A DNA stretch of 64,000 bases, from NCBI GenBank assembly GCA_015227615.1, contig JAALGZ010000003.1, positions 1,922,001 to 1,986,000 on the forward strand, given 5' to 3'. The notes beneath the pieces are model-generated. The model saw only the letters and a list, made by a program, of their open reading frames with translations. It had not been told where the DNA came from and made no database searches. The position numbers were made by a program, and so were the translations under genes. The stretch comes from Labyrinthula sp. Ha. Taxonomy: Eukaryota; Sar; Bigyra; Labyrinthulida; Labyrinthulaceae. This document shows positions 23,769 to 34,619 of the stretch, piece by piece (the stretch's first letter is position 1; every line of letters begins with the position of its first letter).

Positions 23769-25844
23769 TCACGTTTTCTTCATTCCCTTCCTTCTTTTGA
23801 CCCCCTTCCTTGGTGACTCAAACATAAACACACTTTCTTCAGAAACCTCATCCAAATCCCCAAAGTCTCCATCTAGGTTCTCCCTTAACGTAGCGGTCAT
23901 CTGCAAGACTGCTGCGTAGCTTCTTTTCGGCCCTCGTTGCTGCTTTTTACCTCTTCACAGAGCACTATGCATGTAGTAAGGAGCTTGGAGTATTTAGTTT
24001 CCGGCTTTTTTGGGATGTAAGCTGCGTTCACAGGTGGAGCTTTTGCCTCCAACTCAATACACCCACGTGGGCCATCAACTTCTCGACCATCTCACTTAGT
24101 GCTTGCTTGAACAGAGGATGCTCCTGGTTCGTCCACCTCTGTGGAAGATGGTCTATGGACATGTATTGAATCCTTTTACGATCACAACACCTCGCATAGT
24201 GACGACATGGAAAACTTTGGTTGGTCCAAGTTTCACAAGTACATGTTTGAAGTTTTGCGCCTTTCCTTTCAACAACCTCCATCACATGCTTCATCTTTAT
24301 TCTCGTGTTTGAATCACTTACAATGAACTTTCTTGAACTCAACTCTTCAACAATCCAGCACGCTCCCATCAACTTCAGCTCTTTTGTGAACATTTCATCA
24401 GCTTCTTTTGAAAAAATTTATCACCCCTTACCAAATCCTTGATCTTTTCTAGAGTTGTCTCCATGTACTTATCCACACTATTCTCGTAGCGGGTGACAAC
24501 CTCATCAAGTGTCCAGGTTTTAAGAGAGTTTTTTAGAGAACCATTCCCTTTGATGCCCGAGTGAAATGATTCAACCCTCTGAAAAACGCTGTGAGAGAAT
24601 GTTAGAAGTTTTCTAGTCATCTCCCAATATACTTTGTTATTCTTTTTCTTAGTATTTTTTAGGGCAAGCTGCTGCGGTTCATCAGGAAAGTTAACCAACA
24701 TATTTTGAATAGGTTGATCAAGATCTTTCTCTTCTGAAAAATTCCAGTGAGAACATCCCCCAAGCTGCTTGTAAATTTTATTTTTTAATCCCTTTTAGGC
24801 CATATGCAGCTGAGTTCAAAGTCGCAAAAAAATGCTTCCTACAAAGAACATGAGATGCTCCAAGTTCCTCCACAGCTGCTTCCAAAGCTTTGCTCCCGTC
24901 CGTCATTACTGCTTCCGCATCCTGAAGACCCAGAAGTTTCAAGCCTTTAACGACATCTTTGCTCGACTCGGTCTCCATCATTGTGCACAAGAAATTTATG
25001 GTTTTAATGAAGCAATCAATCCCGCAAGGGAACATTGCCACCAACCGATATCTACTCATTCCATGGGTAATATCCACTTGGACACTATCCCCGTATATTT
25101 TTTTAATTTGTTTTGTATGTCTTCTTGAAAGCTGAGTCCACTTTGAATGGCTTTGCCTTTTTTAGGATAACCCCAATTCAAATCAATCTTCCTTCATGCT
25201 CTAGGCATCTTTTCCCACACGCAATTAATTTTTTAATATCATTATCTTCGCTAGCGTCAACACCTTCTTTAGCTTTTTTGTTAATACTTCTTACTAGTTC
25301 TTTGTCAAACAATGTGCTGGGAAAATTGCGATGTAGTGCGACATCTGCCGCTGCAATTCCGCTGTCGGCAACTCAAAAGTATTTAATCATTTTCAACTCT
25401 TCTATTGTAAGCTGTTGAGCACATTTTTAATTTTTTCCAGCATTTTCACCTCATGATTGCAGTGATGTTGTTAATTACGACGAAAATGTACTTAGAAGTA
25501 CCAGGATTAAGCTTAATGTTAACTTCAAACGAGTAATTTTTGTCTGAACTACACTGAATTTTACCTCTCTTAGGTCTTTTACAGTTCCAACCCCACTTTG
25601 CGTAGCTGATTACCTCGTCATATTAGCAAGAAACACAAATTCTCCACTAAAAGTGACCGCAGGTAAGTCTACTGATCACTTCCAGCATTTCTTCTGAAGT
25701 AGAATAGGTTGCTGCAATCCATTTTCCTAGCAGTTGTGGTTGACTTTGCTCTTCGGGGTCTAGAATCTCTTGTTGGAGGTTTGTCTTTTTTATTTTGTCT
25801 TTCTGCATAGTTTCTTTCGTAATTTTGCTTTGAAATTTATGCAA
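23769..25844 (-). mobile_element. MULE transposase relic, family A, right arm
   Basis: This is the mirror copy of 2059-4134 with about 95-97% identity by eye. It keeps the same domains: the core with VDITHGMSRYRLVAMF and MTDGSKALEAA at 24778-25077, and the SWIM finger CTCETWTNQSFPCRHYARCC at 24028-24393. It is broken in several places, mostly the same as in the left copy, so the transposon was already dead before the arm was duplicated. A segment at 24375-24701 is longer here than in the left arm. Confidence 0.88.
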
Positions 25845-26140
25845 ATTACTCTTTAAGACCCTTGGAATTTTCTTTATGAGAAATCACGATTCTGCGCATC
25901 AATTATTCAGATGAAGTATAATGAAAAATTTTTTGGGAAATCGATCTGATTAATCATATTGAAAGGAATATCTTACTGTGGAGTTAAAAATCTTATCTTA
26001 TAATTCAAAAAGAAACAGTTTCTCACACTGAATTTCTTAAAATAAAATAGAAAAATTTTTCTAACTTTTTTCAAAGAGATATTACAAAGCATTTCAGAAC
26101 AATCGGTATATTACGCCCGTGGAGTGTTGAAATATAAGTA

Positions 26141-26278
26141 GTTAGCATTTACAGATTTACAAGTTACAATAAGATATATATTTTGGGTAATTATCAATTA
26201 ACTACTAAGACACAATACATAATACAAGAAATACTTTTAAATACTTACATTTTACACATTTATACTAGATATTCACTT
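26141..26278 (+). repeat. 5' LTR of the copia element (138 bp)
   Basis: It begins GTTAGCATTT and ends ATTCACTT. It is identical by eye to 30869-31006. The left edge is uncertain by one base because both copies are preceded by A. Confidence 0.93.
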
Positions 26279-26689
26279 GGTTGCGACTGGCAAATGGTCC
26301 TCTACACTGTTAGATTTAAGGACAATACTATTCTCCCTCAAACTACGAAAGCTGCGAAGTTAATTCTCTCTGACGCACTCAAAAATAAGGTTTTGGATTT
26401 GAGAACGCAAGAAAACTTCATCACACTCAAGAGGTTCATTGAGCTGTACATTAAGCAGCTGAATCTTACCTGCGTAGAGTCTACTTACTCAAGTGATGGA
26501 ACAGTAGTGGAAAACACAGAAAAAGCTGGTGAAGCTGTCCAACTGAACAAAGTCTGCAGAGAAAAGGGAAGAAAACACTTGGACTTACTGGTGGACTCAA
26601 TCAACCCAGAGCAACTTCCTGACTTTTCAAATGCTACGAAAACAGACTAGTTTGTCCTTTCCGAAGATGCGGACGAATTCATTTCTGAT

Positions 26690-28060
26690 CATTTGATCAC
26701 ATTCTTTCCCGAACAAATTGACTACCTTACAAGTCTCACCTACCCTTACAGACTGAACAAAATCATTCGAACTCTAGGTCACAGCTTTTACCTGTCACGT
26801 GACACGCAACTTTCTGGAATCTTTTCAACTTTCATGAACTTAAAATGGAAAAACGAAGAAAGTCTAATGGATTTCAATCAAAAATTCGACAAAGCTCTAA
26901 CCTTCTGTACACAACATGGAATGTTTACGAAGACGCTTGACCAGGCAATGATTTACGTTTCAAAGATCAAGGAAAATCGAACTAGCAACAACATTCTACT
27001 TTCTACACTTACAAATTTAGATTTAACAAGCACTGAAAAACTTAACACCGTTCAGTCTCAAATCTCTTCTAAGGTCTACGCACACGATCCCAGAGGCATT
27101 TTACCACATGACGAAACTCTTACAGTAAACTTCACAAACTACCAAACTAACAATCAGAAGAGCTCAAACAACTTTAGACTTCCACAAAACACCTGCGTCT
27201 TGTGCGGTGAAAACTTTTCCAGCGGATTCAACAATCATTACAGGAGCTGCAAAGCAAAAGGAAACACATGCTCATGTGGAAGAAGAAACCATTTGGAAAG
27301 CGTGTGTACCAGATTTGCCAGTGAAAGAAGGTTTCTACAGAGTCTTAAAAACAGGAAAAACAGAACACCGAAAACATTCAACAACACAGGCAAACAAACT
27401 CAGTCCTCGAATGCAGCAACTTACATCACAGAAGACAAACCACTTGTAGCTCCTGAAACATTCGTCACTTTCCTTACAAACAAATCTACCTCCCAATCTT
27501 ACCTGGCTGAAGAAAATGTCAAGAACTCACAAACAGGAGGACAGAATTTGGTCTCGTGTGTCATTGACACTGGTTCTAGTTGCAATGTTTTTAACGACCC
27601 GTGCTTCTTTACTCATCTAAACCTTTACAAAAACGAAAACACGATTCAAGTTTTGAAAAACAAAGTAATGATCACTGGTGTTGGAACAGTCCAGATCAAA
27701 TTTTCTGACACTACAAGATCTCTAACACTTCCAGCTTACTACATCAAAGATGCAGAAACATGTTTACTTTCAAACAAGCTCCTCTACCAGTTGGGATGCA
27801 ACATTAACTACGATCCTTCACATGGATCGATCAAGTTTGCAAATGGAGAGCACAGCAAGCTTCAGAACATTAATGGCATCAGTAAAGCTTGGATTGAACA
27901 CAGCACGGATCCTTGCTACACAACCCTGGATCATTCACCAGACTGGATCTGGCACTACAGGTTCATGCATGCATCAACAAACAAACTTTCTCACCTTGGG
28001 CTTTTTGAAAACGAGAAATTTACTAGTGCAGACTGTGAGACCTGTGCCTTAACTAAGATG
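26690..28060 (+). mobile_element. Copia part: gag, cysteine-rich finger, protease, integrase zinc-binding
   Basis: The gag-like region fills most of 26.7-27.2 kb. A cluster of Cys and His follows at about 27190-27320 (CVLCGENFSSGFNNH and CSCGRRNH), which may replace the usual zinc knuckle. The protease signature VIDTGSSCNVF is near 27560. The integrase HHCC zinc-binding segment (HYRFMHA ... CETCALTKM) ends near 28060. Confidence 0.85.
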
Positions 28061-28169
28061 AGACGAATGTCGTTGAAAACTGATTCGCTTCTTAAGACTA
28101 GGGCACGGAAGGAAAACCAGGTTTGGCGTCTGGACCTACTGCTACAAAGCAGACACCACACATGATGCA

Positions 28170-29150
28170 TGTTGGTAGTTTCTGACCAGTTTACGCGATG
28201 GATTTGGACATCGTTTTCACTCTCACCCAAATCATTTGACTTGAAACACAGCTTTAACAATTTAGTTAGCCAAGCCAAAACTACTTGCAATCTTCTTGTT
28301 TTGGACAAACTAACTGGATTCTTAACTACAGAATTTCTTAGCACATTTCATGAAAACAAAGCCCATTTTAAACTTGCGACTCCGGAAAGACATAGAGAAA
28401 CAAATGGTTTAGCAGAACGTTCAATTCTTTTACTTAGAACACTTGCTAGATCTGCACTTAAATACTCAAAACTCTCCACTGACTGGTGGAAATTTGCTGT
28501 CAACTACGCTTCCTTTGTTAAAAACATATTACCTCACATCGCCTTGGAAAACCTAACCCCTTTTGAAGTTTTTCATGGGTACAAACCAAAGCTCCAACAT
28601 GTAAAAGTGTTTGGATGTTTAGCACACAAAATTGTGCCAACTCAGCAAAGAAAAGACAAGTTCAATGATGTTTCAATTCCTTTGATTTTTCTTGGCTTCG
28701 ATCCACTTGGATCTTTCCTTACTTGTACCTTACTAAACAAAAGAACAAAAAGAATCTCACATGCACAATTACAAGACATTCATTTCGTAGAAACTAAATT
28801 TCATGATTCAATTTCAAGAGCAGAAAAGTTACCATTGATTAAAATTTCAAAACATTCAATGAATCTTTACGAAACTGACTCTACAGAGAGTAGTGGCTCT
28901 GATGATGATTCAACCACAGAACCAAGTCATTCTCTAAACTTTGAAACTAGCAAGTCTAGTACTACACCAGAGGAAATCAATCCTCCAGAAGATGATGAAG
29001 AAACACCCCCAACTGCACCTGTTGAATCTAGCAACTTAGACACTGAAGGTACGCAACAGCACCCGATCTTCAAACAATCACACTCTCGAACAGGAAGAGC
29101 ACTTAAGCTTCTAAAACGATTTGAAAATTCCTTAAACTACTTTGTCTAAG
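28170..29150 (+). mobile_element. Copia part: integrase core and acidic tail
   Basis: The catalytic core includes RHRETNGLAERSILLLRTLA with the conserved Glu, followed by the GYKPKLQHVKVFGCLAH segment typical of copia integrases. A Ser/Thr/Glu-rich tail follows, as in other members. Confidence 0.85.
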
Positions 29151-29254
29151 AAACTTCAGAGTCAACGAAACACAAGATTAAAAATCGAACTCCCAGACAA
29201 AAGGAAAAACTAAAAGAAATCATTTTAGACTCAAAACTTAAGCAACACCCGAGA

Positions 29255-30790
29255 ATGTACAAAGACCTCGCCAACCATCCGCAAAAGGAAGAGTACGACA
29301 AGGCAATTCAGAAGGAGCTTCAGCACATGCATGCTAGAAATGTTCTTAGCATCGTGAAGCGCTCAAAAATTAACACAAAGGACGAGGTTGGAAAATTGAT
29401 TTTTGTTTTGACAAGAAAAAGAAGTGGTCTAGCAAAAGCTCGACTTGTCTTCAACGGACGTCATCAAAAGTACAAACTTCAAGCAGACTACTCTTCTCCT
29501 ACTCTACACCTAGACAGCCTTGCAACAGCTCTAACTCTAGCTGCTCAACAGCAGTTTTCATTCAGAACAGCAGATGTAGAAGCTGCTTTTCTCTACGCAC
29601 CTCTACCAAAAGATGTTAAACTTTTTGCAGAAATTCCTGAAGGACATCCTGACTTCTCACTTAGAAAAGATCACGTCTTACTAATTAAAAGAAACCTCTA
29701 CGGGTTACGTGAGGCACCACTAATTTGGTGGAATCATTTTTCAAACATCATGAAAACATCACTCAAACTTAACCAATCACAGTACGATGAGTGTGTTTTC
29801 TTTGGAAAAGACATCTACATTCTTTCTTACGTTGACGATTTACTTTTACTGGGTACTCTCGCTAGAATTCAACACTGCACTCAAGCACTTAAGAAACATT
29901 TCAAGTTAAAAACTACTGAAATCAACCAAACAGTTGACTTCCTTGGTTGCGTGATTGAGAGAGATGAGCTTGGAAACTACTACCTTCAACAAGAAAGCTA
30001 CTTGCGCAAGACTTTAAACAAATTTCAAACTTTCATCAAAATCTCTAACATTCCGATTCAATCTGATTTTGACACACAACCAGTGGAAAAACTTAAAGAC
30101 AAAGTGCCTTTTCGAGAGTGTTTGGGTAGCTTAGGATTTTTGAGGCACACCAGGTTGGACATTTTGTTAGCTCTAAGTAAGATTGCAACTGGATCTACTG
30201 AACCATCAGTTAAACACTGGATTGCACTTCAAAGCCTACTAGGCTACTTACAACAGAATCAATCTTTCAAAAGAACCTTCAGAATGGAAACAATTACTAA
30301 ATTTCATCAAATTGTTGCTGTAGTTGACGCCTCTTTTGCAACTAACGCAATTTCTAGAAGATCAACTTCAGGTAGGTACCTCTACCTTGACAGCACTTTA
30401 GTTTGTGCACATGCTTCAAACCAGGCAATCAATGCTACTTCTGCTCCTAATGCAGAGCTTTACGAAGTCTACAGAGCAACTAAACATCTACTTTACATTC
30501 AAGGCTTAGTTACTGAAATGACAAATTCAAACGCGAAGCTCGGCATTCTTACTGATTCAGCATCAACTGTAAAGACATTACAAAGACCTTTAACACTAAG
30601 GTACAAGTTTGCAGCAGTACAGGTAGCATTCATTAAATCTCATCTCAAAAATTCTGACCTGACTGTTGCCTACATCTCAAGAAAGTTCAATTTTTCAGAT
30701 GCTCTGACTAAACCTTTGGAATTTAAAACATTTAATAAGTTTTGGGAAGCTGCAACTTCAAAATTTCAATGGAAACATACTTTAATCTAA
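29255..30790 (+). mobile_element. Copia part: reverse transcriptase and RNase H
   Basis: Conserved blocks are visible: ADVEAAFLYAPLPKDV, YGLREAPLIWWNHF and the polymerase box SYVDDLLLLG near 29830. The RNase H segment near 30310-30400 reads VVDASFATNAISRRSTSGRY. These are diagnostic of Ty1/copia. Confidence 0.92.
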
Positions 30791-30868
30791 CTTACGACAC
30801 AAATTAGGTTTTTTTTAATGGTTTTACCTTTTTTTACCTAATCCCCGTTTACATTTTGCGGGCACGGA

Positions 30869-31006
30869 GTTAGCATTTACAGATTTACAAGTTACAATAA
30901 GATATATATTTTGGGTAATTATCAATTAACTACTAAGACACAATACATAATACAAGAAATACTTTTAAATACTTACATTTTACACATTTATACTAGATAT
31001 TCACTT
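30869..31006 (+). repeat. 3' LTR of the copia element (138 bp)
   Basis: It is identical by eye to the 5' LTR. A purine-rich run (GCGGGCACGGAG) lies directly before it and may be the polypurine tract. Confidence 0.92.
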
Positions 31007-31143
31007 AAGTAACTGGCATAGCGTATTTTCCAAACCTGATTTATACAAAAAGAAATATTTACTTGAAGAGCAACATTGTTTTATTAATATATTTATTATT
31101 CCACCTTTAAATTATATAGTATACGAAAGAACAATATTCTCTC

Positions 31144-31884
31144 ATGCACTTCCTGTACAATATCCCGGGTGCAAATGAGTCGAGAGAACTTATATTGAAT
31201 GAGTATGAAAGATACTGTGAATATTACCATCATATCTATTCCGCCTCAAACATAATTGCAGTAATCCCCATTAAAAAAGAATTTGTGCGCAAGTTTCCTG
31301 ATGTTTCACTTATGAGACCAAATTTTGAATGTTCTTGTACTATTAACAGTGGTCTCTTTGAACAATATCTTCAAGATTGTTTTCTTATATTATTATTTCA
31401 ATTTTTGATGATTTTCTTAATACTAGCAGAACTTTATGTTTTTTCAGTTTCTATTTTATGTTGTTTTTCGTATTGGTATTTTTTACGCGCCATTCGATTT
31501 TTTCTTGGTTCTACTTTTTTTGATCAATATTTTCTGATCAGGCAGCAAATGATCATCTTGAAAGATGGAGTATTTACTTATAGTAAAGGATATCCAGAGT
31601 ATAGATCTCCAGAGTTGTCATGTTCTTGGAGACGAAAACTCTTCAATAGTTTATTTTGTTGGAGTCAATGGGAACTTTCAGCACCAGAGTTGTACAATAG
31701 TTTTAAATATTGGGGTTTCAAAGACATAAAAAATCTAGATGATTGGATTGGAAAAGTTGAAACTCAAATTAAAGGTGTTGAGATATTCGGGACGTTTGAT
31801 GAACGTGTTTATCTGACAAAAGAAGAAATGACTTTATTAAGAGAAACTCATAAAAACTATTGGAAAACACAAAATGTTGTTTGA
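31144..31884 (+). CDS. 246-residue two-helix membrane protein, right-arm copy
   Basis: This is the full-length counterpart of 890-1630, with two residue differences visible. It has about 75 soluble residues, two adjacent hydrophobic helices at about residues 78-125, then a soluble part rich in aromatic residues ending WKTQNVV. I see no family match; the helical hairpin placement suggests an integral membrane protein of the endomembrane system or mitochondria, which is only inference. The gene is convergent with the CLYBL-type gene, 63 bp apart, and the start lies only 133 bp from the copia insertion. Confidence 0.72.
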   Translation: MHFLYNIPGANESRELILNEYERYCEYYHHIYSASNIIAVIPIKKEFVRKFPDVSLMRPNFECSCTINSGLFEQYLQDCFLILLFQFLMIFLILAELYVFSVSILCCFSYWYFLRAIRFFLGSTFFDQYFLIRQQMIILKDGVFTYSKGYPEYRSPELSCSWRRKLFNSLFCWSQWELSAPELYNSFKYWGFKDIKNLDDWIGKVETQIKGVEIFGTFDERVYLTKEEMTLLRETHKNYWKTQNVV

Positions 31885-31947
31885 GTTTTTGTACAAAGAG
31901 AACTGAAAAATACTGTCTTTGTTATTATTTTATATAAATTATATATT

Positions 31948-32820
31948 TTATCTCATAGACAAAACTTTTTTTGCTTTTCGCACATGAAGCTCTTCAACAA
32001 GTTGTCCTTTATAAACTGCAACACCTGTTTTAGTAGATTTAGAAGTTTCAAATGCTCTTATAATATTTTCTGCTTCTTCAATTTCTTCTCTTGAAGGGGA
32101 AAAAACTTCATTTGCCATAGTTATAGTTTTCGGATGTATCAGAGTTTTTCCAGAAAAACCCATTTCTTTTGCTTCTTGACACTCTTGTTTGAATCCTTCG
32201 TCGTCTTTTAAATTAGTATAAACTCCATCTAAAACAGAAATTGGTCTTTCAGAAGACTCAAATGCTTTTGAAGTTATTAAAACTTTTTGCATTGCGTATT
32301 GAAGATTTGATCTTCCTTTTTGTTTGATTAGATTGAGTTCAGAAGATAGATCTTCTAATCCTAAAACAATACAAGAAAGATTTTGAACTTGAATAATGTC
32401 TTCAATATTTAAAATAGATTTTGGAGTTTCAATCATACACCAAAGAGGAAGACTGAACTCCGATTGAAGTGAAAGAAGTTGTTCTTTTGTTTCTGTCTTT
32501 GCAAGAAGAAGAGCATCAGGAGGTTTGTTTCCATTTGAAAGATGATTTTTGAGAGATAAAATATCATCTGAATAAAAAGAAGAAGATGTTGAATTTAGTC
32601 TGATAATTTTTTGTCCACTTGTTGAAGTGTTCAAAGCTTCTAGTGCATTTGCTCTTGCTTGTTGTTTCAAAGATTCTTCAGGGGATACTGAATCTTCCAA
32701 ATCGTATATATATGCATCCGCATTTAGTGAAGTAAGTGACTTTTGAATAACTTTGCTGTTGGATGCAGGCATATACAAGACGCTGCGCAATGGTTTTTGA
32801 ATCTTTGATATTTGTCTCAT
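31948..32820 (-). CDS. CLYBL: CLYBL-type lyase (HpcH/HpaI aldolase / citrate lyase beta-like)
   Basis: The family uses a TIM-barrel fold to cleave acyl-CoA substrates; the mitochondrial member CLYBL cleaves citramalyl-CoA to acetyl-CoA and pyruvate. This 290-residue frame shows LRSVLYMPASNSKVIQKS near residue 11, the Asp-Leu-Glu-Asp motif (AYIYDLEDSVSPEE) near residues 37-50, the metal-site region CMIETPKSILNIEDI, then VLGLEDLSSEL, and GKTLIHPKTI near the end, all in the order of the family. The length fits (family about 290-340). The N-terminus MRQISKIQKPLRSV is basic and could serve as a short mitochondrial presequence, but this is not certain. It is the intact partner of the frameshifted copy at 1-826. 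A Ty3-type element begins about 100 bp upstream of its start. Confidence 0.87.
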   Translation of the reverse strand: MRQISKIQKPLRSVLYMPASNSKVIQKSLTSLNADAYIYDLEDSVSPEESLKQQARANALEALNTSTSGQKIIRLNSTSSSFYSDDILSLKNHLSNGNKPPDALLLAKTETKEQLLSLQSEFSLPLWCMIETPKSILNIEDIIQVQNLSCIVLGLEDLSSELNLIKQKGRSNLQYAMQKVLITSKAFESSERPISVLDGVYTNLKDDEGFKQECQEAKEMGFSGKTLIHPKTITMANEVFSPSREEIEEAENIIRAFETSKSTKTGVAVYKGQLVEELHVRKAKKVLSMR

Positions 32821-32923
32821 TTTTTCTTTAGATTTTTATGGTAATGTTATATTGAGTTTCTATAACTAACCTAAACAAGAAAGATGCAAATATATAAACT
32901 GTAAAGAAGAAAAAGCACAATTG

Positions 32924-33446
32924 TGTAGTGTCGTGAGATATGTTCAGCTTTGGTTTTGGTCGTTTTTGATGTTTTTCGCTGCTCAACTCTTGTGGTTTTT
33001 TGTTATATTTCGATATTTGGTTTTTGGGTTGCGTGATTTGTGCGTGATATCTGGTGTAAAATATCCCCAGAAAAAACCCACACAAATTTACATTAACGTG
33101 ATATTTGAGATTATGCGAACCTTGATTTCTGATACCGAGTTCCAGCGATTGGCTATATATGGTTTATATTTGTGATATTTTGGGAAGATTTTACTTATAA
33201 ATAGTGGAACTTACCGGAAATGGTTGATTTGGATAGTAACATTAATGGAATATCGATGCTATTCCATCAACGTTGATATAATACCTTAGTTTCTTGTTAT
33301 TAACCGTTAAGATTGATTGAAAAAAGAATAAGAAAGAAAAGGAAACTCAGGAATTTTATTGTTAAGAGTCAAATCAATTATTTCACGACCTGAAAACCTT
33401 ACCCGCGGGCGTGTAGTTTGTTTTTGTCGACACGTAAAACGCAACA
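32924..33446 (+). repeat. 5' LTR of the Ty3-type element (523 bp)
   Basis: It begins TGTAGTGTC and ends CGCAACA. It matches 39984-40506 almost perfectly over the last 440 bases but differs at roughly a quarter of the first 75. Confidence 0.9.
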
Positions 33447-33649
33447 TTGCAATATTTTAACTTTGTAAGGATTAAGGGTTGAAAAGATCTGATTTGGAAA
33501 GTTTTATTTGGAAAGTTTTATTAGGAAAGTTTTATTTTTTGGAAGTTTTAATTGTTTTGAAAGGGTTTTCTGAGGGAGTTTTTGAGAAGTATATAATATC
33601 TGAACGGAATTTGTGAGTTTTTTATTGGAAAAAGAGTTATTAATAAAAG

Positions 33650-34610
33650 AGATGGAGGAGCAACGACCGCCGAATATGCATATGATTTTTAAATTATTTG
33701 AAGAAGTTATGCTCAAGACAACTGAGGCTCAACAAAAGATGGTTAATGCTATAAGAGAAGAAAACCAGCGCAACATGGAGCAGATGAATGAAAGAAGTGA
33801 AAGAAGATTTGAGTTAATTGCTGATAGGATGACAGGAAGAATGATTTCTATTCACTTATTAAAGGATTTTAAAGTTGAAAACCTCGAAAGGTTCCTCTAT
33901 GAGTATGAAGTTATTGATGAAGATCTTAAGAAGTTTGTAAATCTGAAAGAGAAACTGGGTTTATCTGTATTTAAGCGCGTGAATCGAATGGGGAAAGCTG
34001 AGAGTAATGAAACAATAATAGAAGCTATCGAAGAGAAAGTGAAAGCAGAGAAAGTGAGACATATAGCAGGAGCCGAGAAGTTGATTGAAAAACATGTATT
34101 CTTCCAGAAAGATATTATTGAAGAAGAAGCAGTAGAATATTTGTTTCAAGATGTTGAGGAGATTCTATCTGTCCTACCAGACGAAGCTGAAAAGAAAAGT
34201 AAAAACCTAGCTAAGGCAATCTTTAAAAACCCCCCGAAATACATCTGGGTTCAAGAGGAAGATTTGAGTCTGAAACCAAGTTTAAAAGATGGTGACAGAA
34301 GTGAACTCAAGAATTATATATTACGATGCATCCCACCACTTCATGTTCGGGAGAAGGTGAAGGCAATTGATTTTGGGGATAATGCAGCGCTAAAAATCAA
34401 GAAAGAACCAGCAAAGAAAAAGATGTTTCAGGTGAGAAATGTTGAAGCAACGAAGGCTGATAAACATGTGGATTCAAGTTCGAATAAGCCTCTGTTGTGC
34501 ACCCATGATTGGGAATATGGACACATAGAGGGTTTCTGTTATAGGAAAAAGGCTGGTGAAGCAGCTAGACCGCATCCAGGCGAAGGGGATGGACGAATAT
34601 TTAAGAAGAA
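33650..34610 (+). mobile_element. Ty3-type part: gag
   Basis: The N-terminal part is charged and predicted coiled coil (EEVMLKTTEAQQKMVNAIRE). A long Lys/Glu-rich capsid-like region follows. Near the end is CTHDWEYGHIEGFCYRK, which looks like a variant zinc knuckle. Confidence 0.75.
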
Positions 34611-34619
34611 ATAGGCAAG

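Larger units (their letters stand above)
26141..31006 (+). mobile_element. Ty1/copia LTR retrotransposon, recent
   Basis: This 4866-bp element has identical 138-bp LTRs and a 5-bp target duplication AAGTA (26136-26140 and 31007-31011). The left arm of the inverted repeat keeps the empty site, which fixes both ends. Parts in order: gag-like region, cysteine-rich finger, aspartic protease, integrase, reverse transcriptase and RNase H; protease-integrase-RT order is the copia arrangement. The LTRs are unusually short and do not have the usual TG...CA ends. Identical LTRs mean a recent insertion, after the arms duplicated. The element looks almost whole, with about three or four breaks in the coding part. 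Confidence 0.95.
22523..32772. repeat. Right arm of the large inverted repeat, interrupted by a copia element
   Basis: It is the reverse complement of 1-5380. The arm is about 5.38 kb after removing the 4866-bp copia element at 26141-31006 and one copy of its 5-bp target. It carries the complete CLYBL-type gene, the 246-residue membrane protein gene and MULE A. The inner boundary near 22523 passes into MULE B. The outer limit is not knowable, because the left arm is cut by the window edge at the point matching 32772. Confidence 0.93.
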
